Source of the DNA: an uncultured Oscillospiraceae bacterium
GTDB taxonomy: Bacteria; Bacillota; Clostridia; Oscillospirales; Acutalibacteraceae
DNA length: 5,514 nt
Reading direction: 5' to 3'
NCBI GenBank assembly: GCA_902462665.1
Contig: CABQCM010000113.1
Span: forward strand, 1-5,514
The position numbers and the translations under genes are program-made. The notes beneath the pieces are model-generated. The model ran no database searches, was not told where the DNA came from, and worked only from the letters and a program-made list of their open reading frames with translations. Below, one piece after another: positions 4,834-5,514 of the stretch; the stretch's first letter is position 1, and the number at the start of each line of letters is the position of its first letter.

Positions 4834-5514
4834 ATGCCCTCAGCGATTGTTACCTTTGGAGAAATCATGGCCCGCCTCTCCCCTCCCGGTTATCAGCGTC
4901 TGCTTCAGACCAAGTCTCTTGAGATGACCTTTGGCGGCGGAGAAGCCAACGTGGCCGTCTCCCTTGCCCAGTTTGGGCTTCCCGCCCGTTTTGTTACCGT
5001 GCTCCCCGACAACGATTTGGGACGCGCCTGCCGAGGCGAGCTGGCACGCTATGGAGTGGATGTATCTTATCTTGAAATAACCCCTGGTCGCATGGGATTG
5101 TATTTCTGCGAAAAGGGCGCTTCGCAACGCCCCTCTAAGGTCGTTTATGACCGCGCCGGTTCGGCTGTCGCTCAGGCAGACCCCACGGTCTATGACTGGA
5201 ACGCGGTCTTCGACGGCGCTGGATGGTTCCATTTTACCGGTATTACTCCGGCGATCAGCGACAATGCGGCCAAAGCGGTGCTGCAGGCTGTTCAAGCCGC
5301 GAAAGCGGCTGGGGTCACCGTCTCATGCGATTTAAATTATCGCAAAAAACTGTGGAGCCGGGAAAAAGCAGGACGCGTCATGTCGCAGCTAATGGAATAT
5401 GTGGATGTGCTAATTGCCAACGAGGAGGACGCGGCCGACGTGTTCGATATCCACGCCGACGCGACCGATATCACCAAGGGAGTGATCGATTTGGCGGGTT
5501 ATCAATCGGTTGCC
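4834..5514 (+). CDS. kdgK: 2-keto-3-deoxygluconate kinase, PfkB family (3' end outside the window)
   Basis: The frame is open to the last base, giving 227 residues of a protein that normally has about 310-340. It should phosphorylate KDG with ATP to KDPG, the substrate of the aldolase encoded just upstream. PfkB features are the N-terminal strand IVTFGEIMARLSP (5-17), the substrate loop GGGEANVAVSLAQFG (34-48) and DLNYRKKLWS (166-175). GGGEANVA and the D-x-N-x-R-x3-LWS pattern are typical of KDG kinases rather than fructo- or ribokinases. Tyr90, Tyr105, Arg107 and Arg170 occur about where characterised KDG kinases contact the keto acid (recalled, not aligned). NEED at 196-199 is the family's conserved Mg/ATP-side segment. 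The GAGD motif with the catalytic Asp must lie beyond the window end. It begins 19 bases after the aldolase stop and is almost certainly co-transcribed with it. A related sugar-acid kinase is the alternative. Confidence 0.87.
   Translation, partial: MPSAIVTFGEIMARLSPPGYQRLLQTKSLEMTFGGGEANVAVSLAQFGLPARFVTVLPDNDLGRACRGELARYGVDVSYLEITPGRMGLYFCEKGASQRPSKVVYDRAGSAVAQADPTVYDWNAVFDGAGWFHFTGITPAISDNAAKAVLQAVQAAKAAGVTVSCDLNYRKKLWSREKAGRVMSQLMEYVDVLIANEEDAADVFDIHADATDITKGVIDLAGYQSVA

Noticed and set aside
4356..4868. Open frame of 170 codons on the minus strand opposite the aldolase gene
   Set aside because: It is a shadow of a well-supported gene, with no recognisable domain and no ribosome site logic. 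The other minus-strand frames (for example 4840-5295) fail for the same reason.

Overview
The window holds six genes, all on the + strand and tightly packed, apart from one 137-base gap at 4048-4184. Strong AGGAG-type ribosome sites, short intergenic gaps, moderately high GC and the families present suggest a Gram-positive anaerobe of the Clostridia, perhaps gut-associated. This placement is an inference from style, since no marker gene is present.

The left module (1-4047) is a run of redox enzymes. It begins with the C-terminal end of an old-yellow-enzyme (OYE) type NADH:flavin oxidoreductase, whose reading frame appears broken by a single-base frameshift near position 14. Next come a classical short-chain dehydrogenase (SDR, 278-1042), a 652-residue FAD protein of the fumarate reductase/succinate dehydrogenase flavoprotein superfamily (1065-3023), and a D-2-hydroxyacid dehydrogenase (3061-4047). 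Gaps of 3, 22 and 37 bases suggest one transcript.

The gap at 4048-4184 carries a convincing extended -10 promoter. Three TTGCAAATT-like motifs lie in and upstream of it, 22 and 11 bases apart, so all on one face of the helix. A perfect 10-base inverted repeat brackets the region.

The right module (4185-5514) is a KDPG/KHG aldolase gene followed 19 bases later by a PfkB-family kinase, best read as 2-keto-3-deoxygluconate (KDG) kinase and cut by the window end. Together they phosphorylate KDG to KDPG and cleave it to pyruvate and glyceraldehyde-3-phosphate, the lower part of hexuronate and sugar-acid catabolism.

Taken together the locus looks like a catabolic island in which oxidoreductases prepare a sugar acid, or a ketone/enone or hydroxy acid derived from one, that ends in the KDG route. 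The OYE + SDR + fumarate-reductase-like flavoprotein trio recalls the reductive enzyme sets of equol formation and bile-acid 7-dehydroxylation. The substrate here cannot be read from the sequence, and this grouping is the most interesting point in the window.
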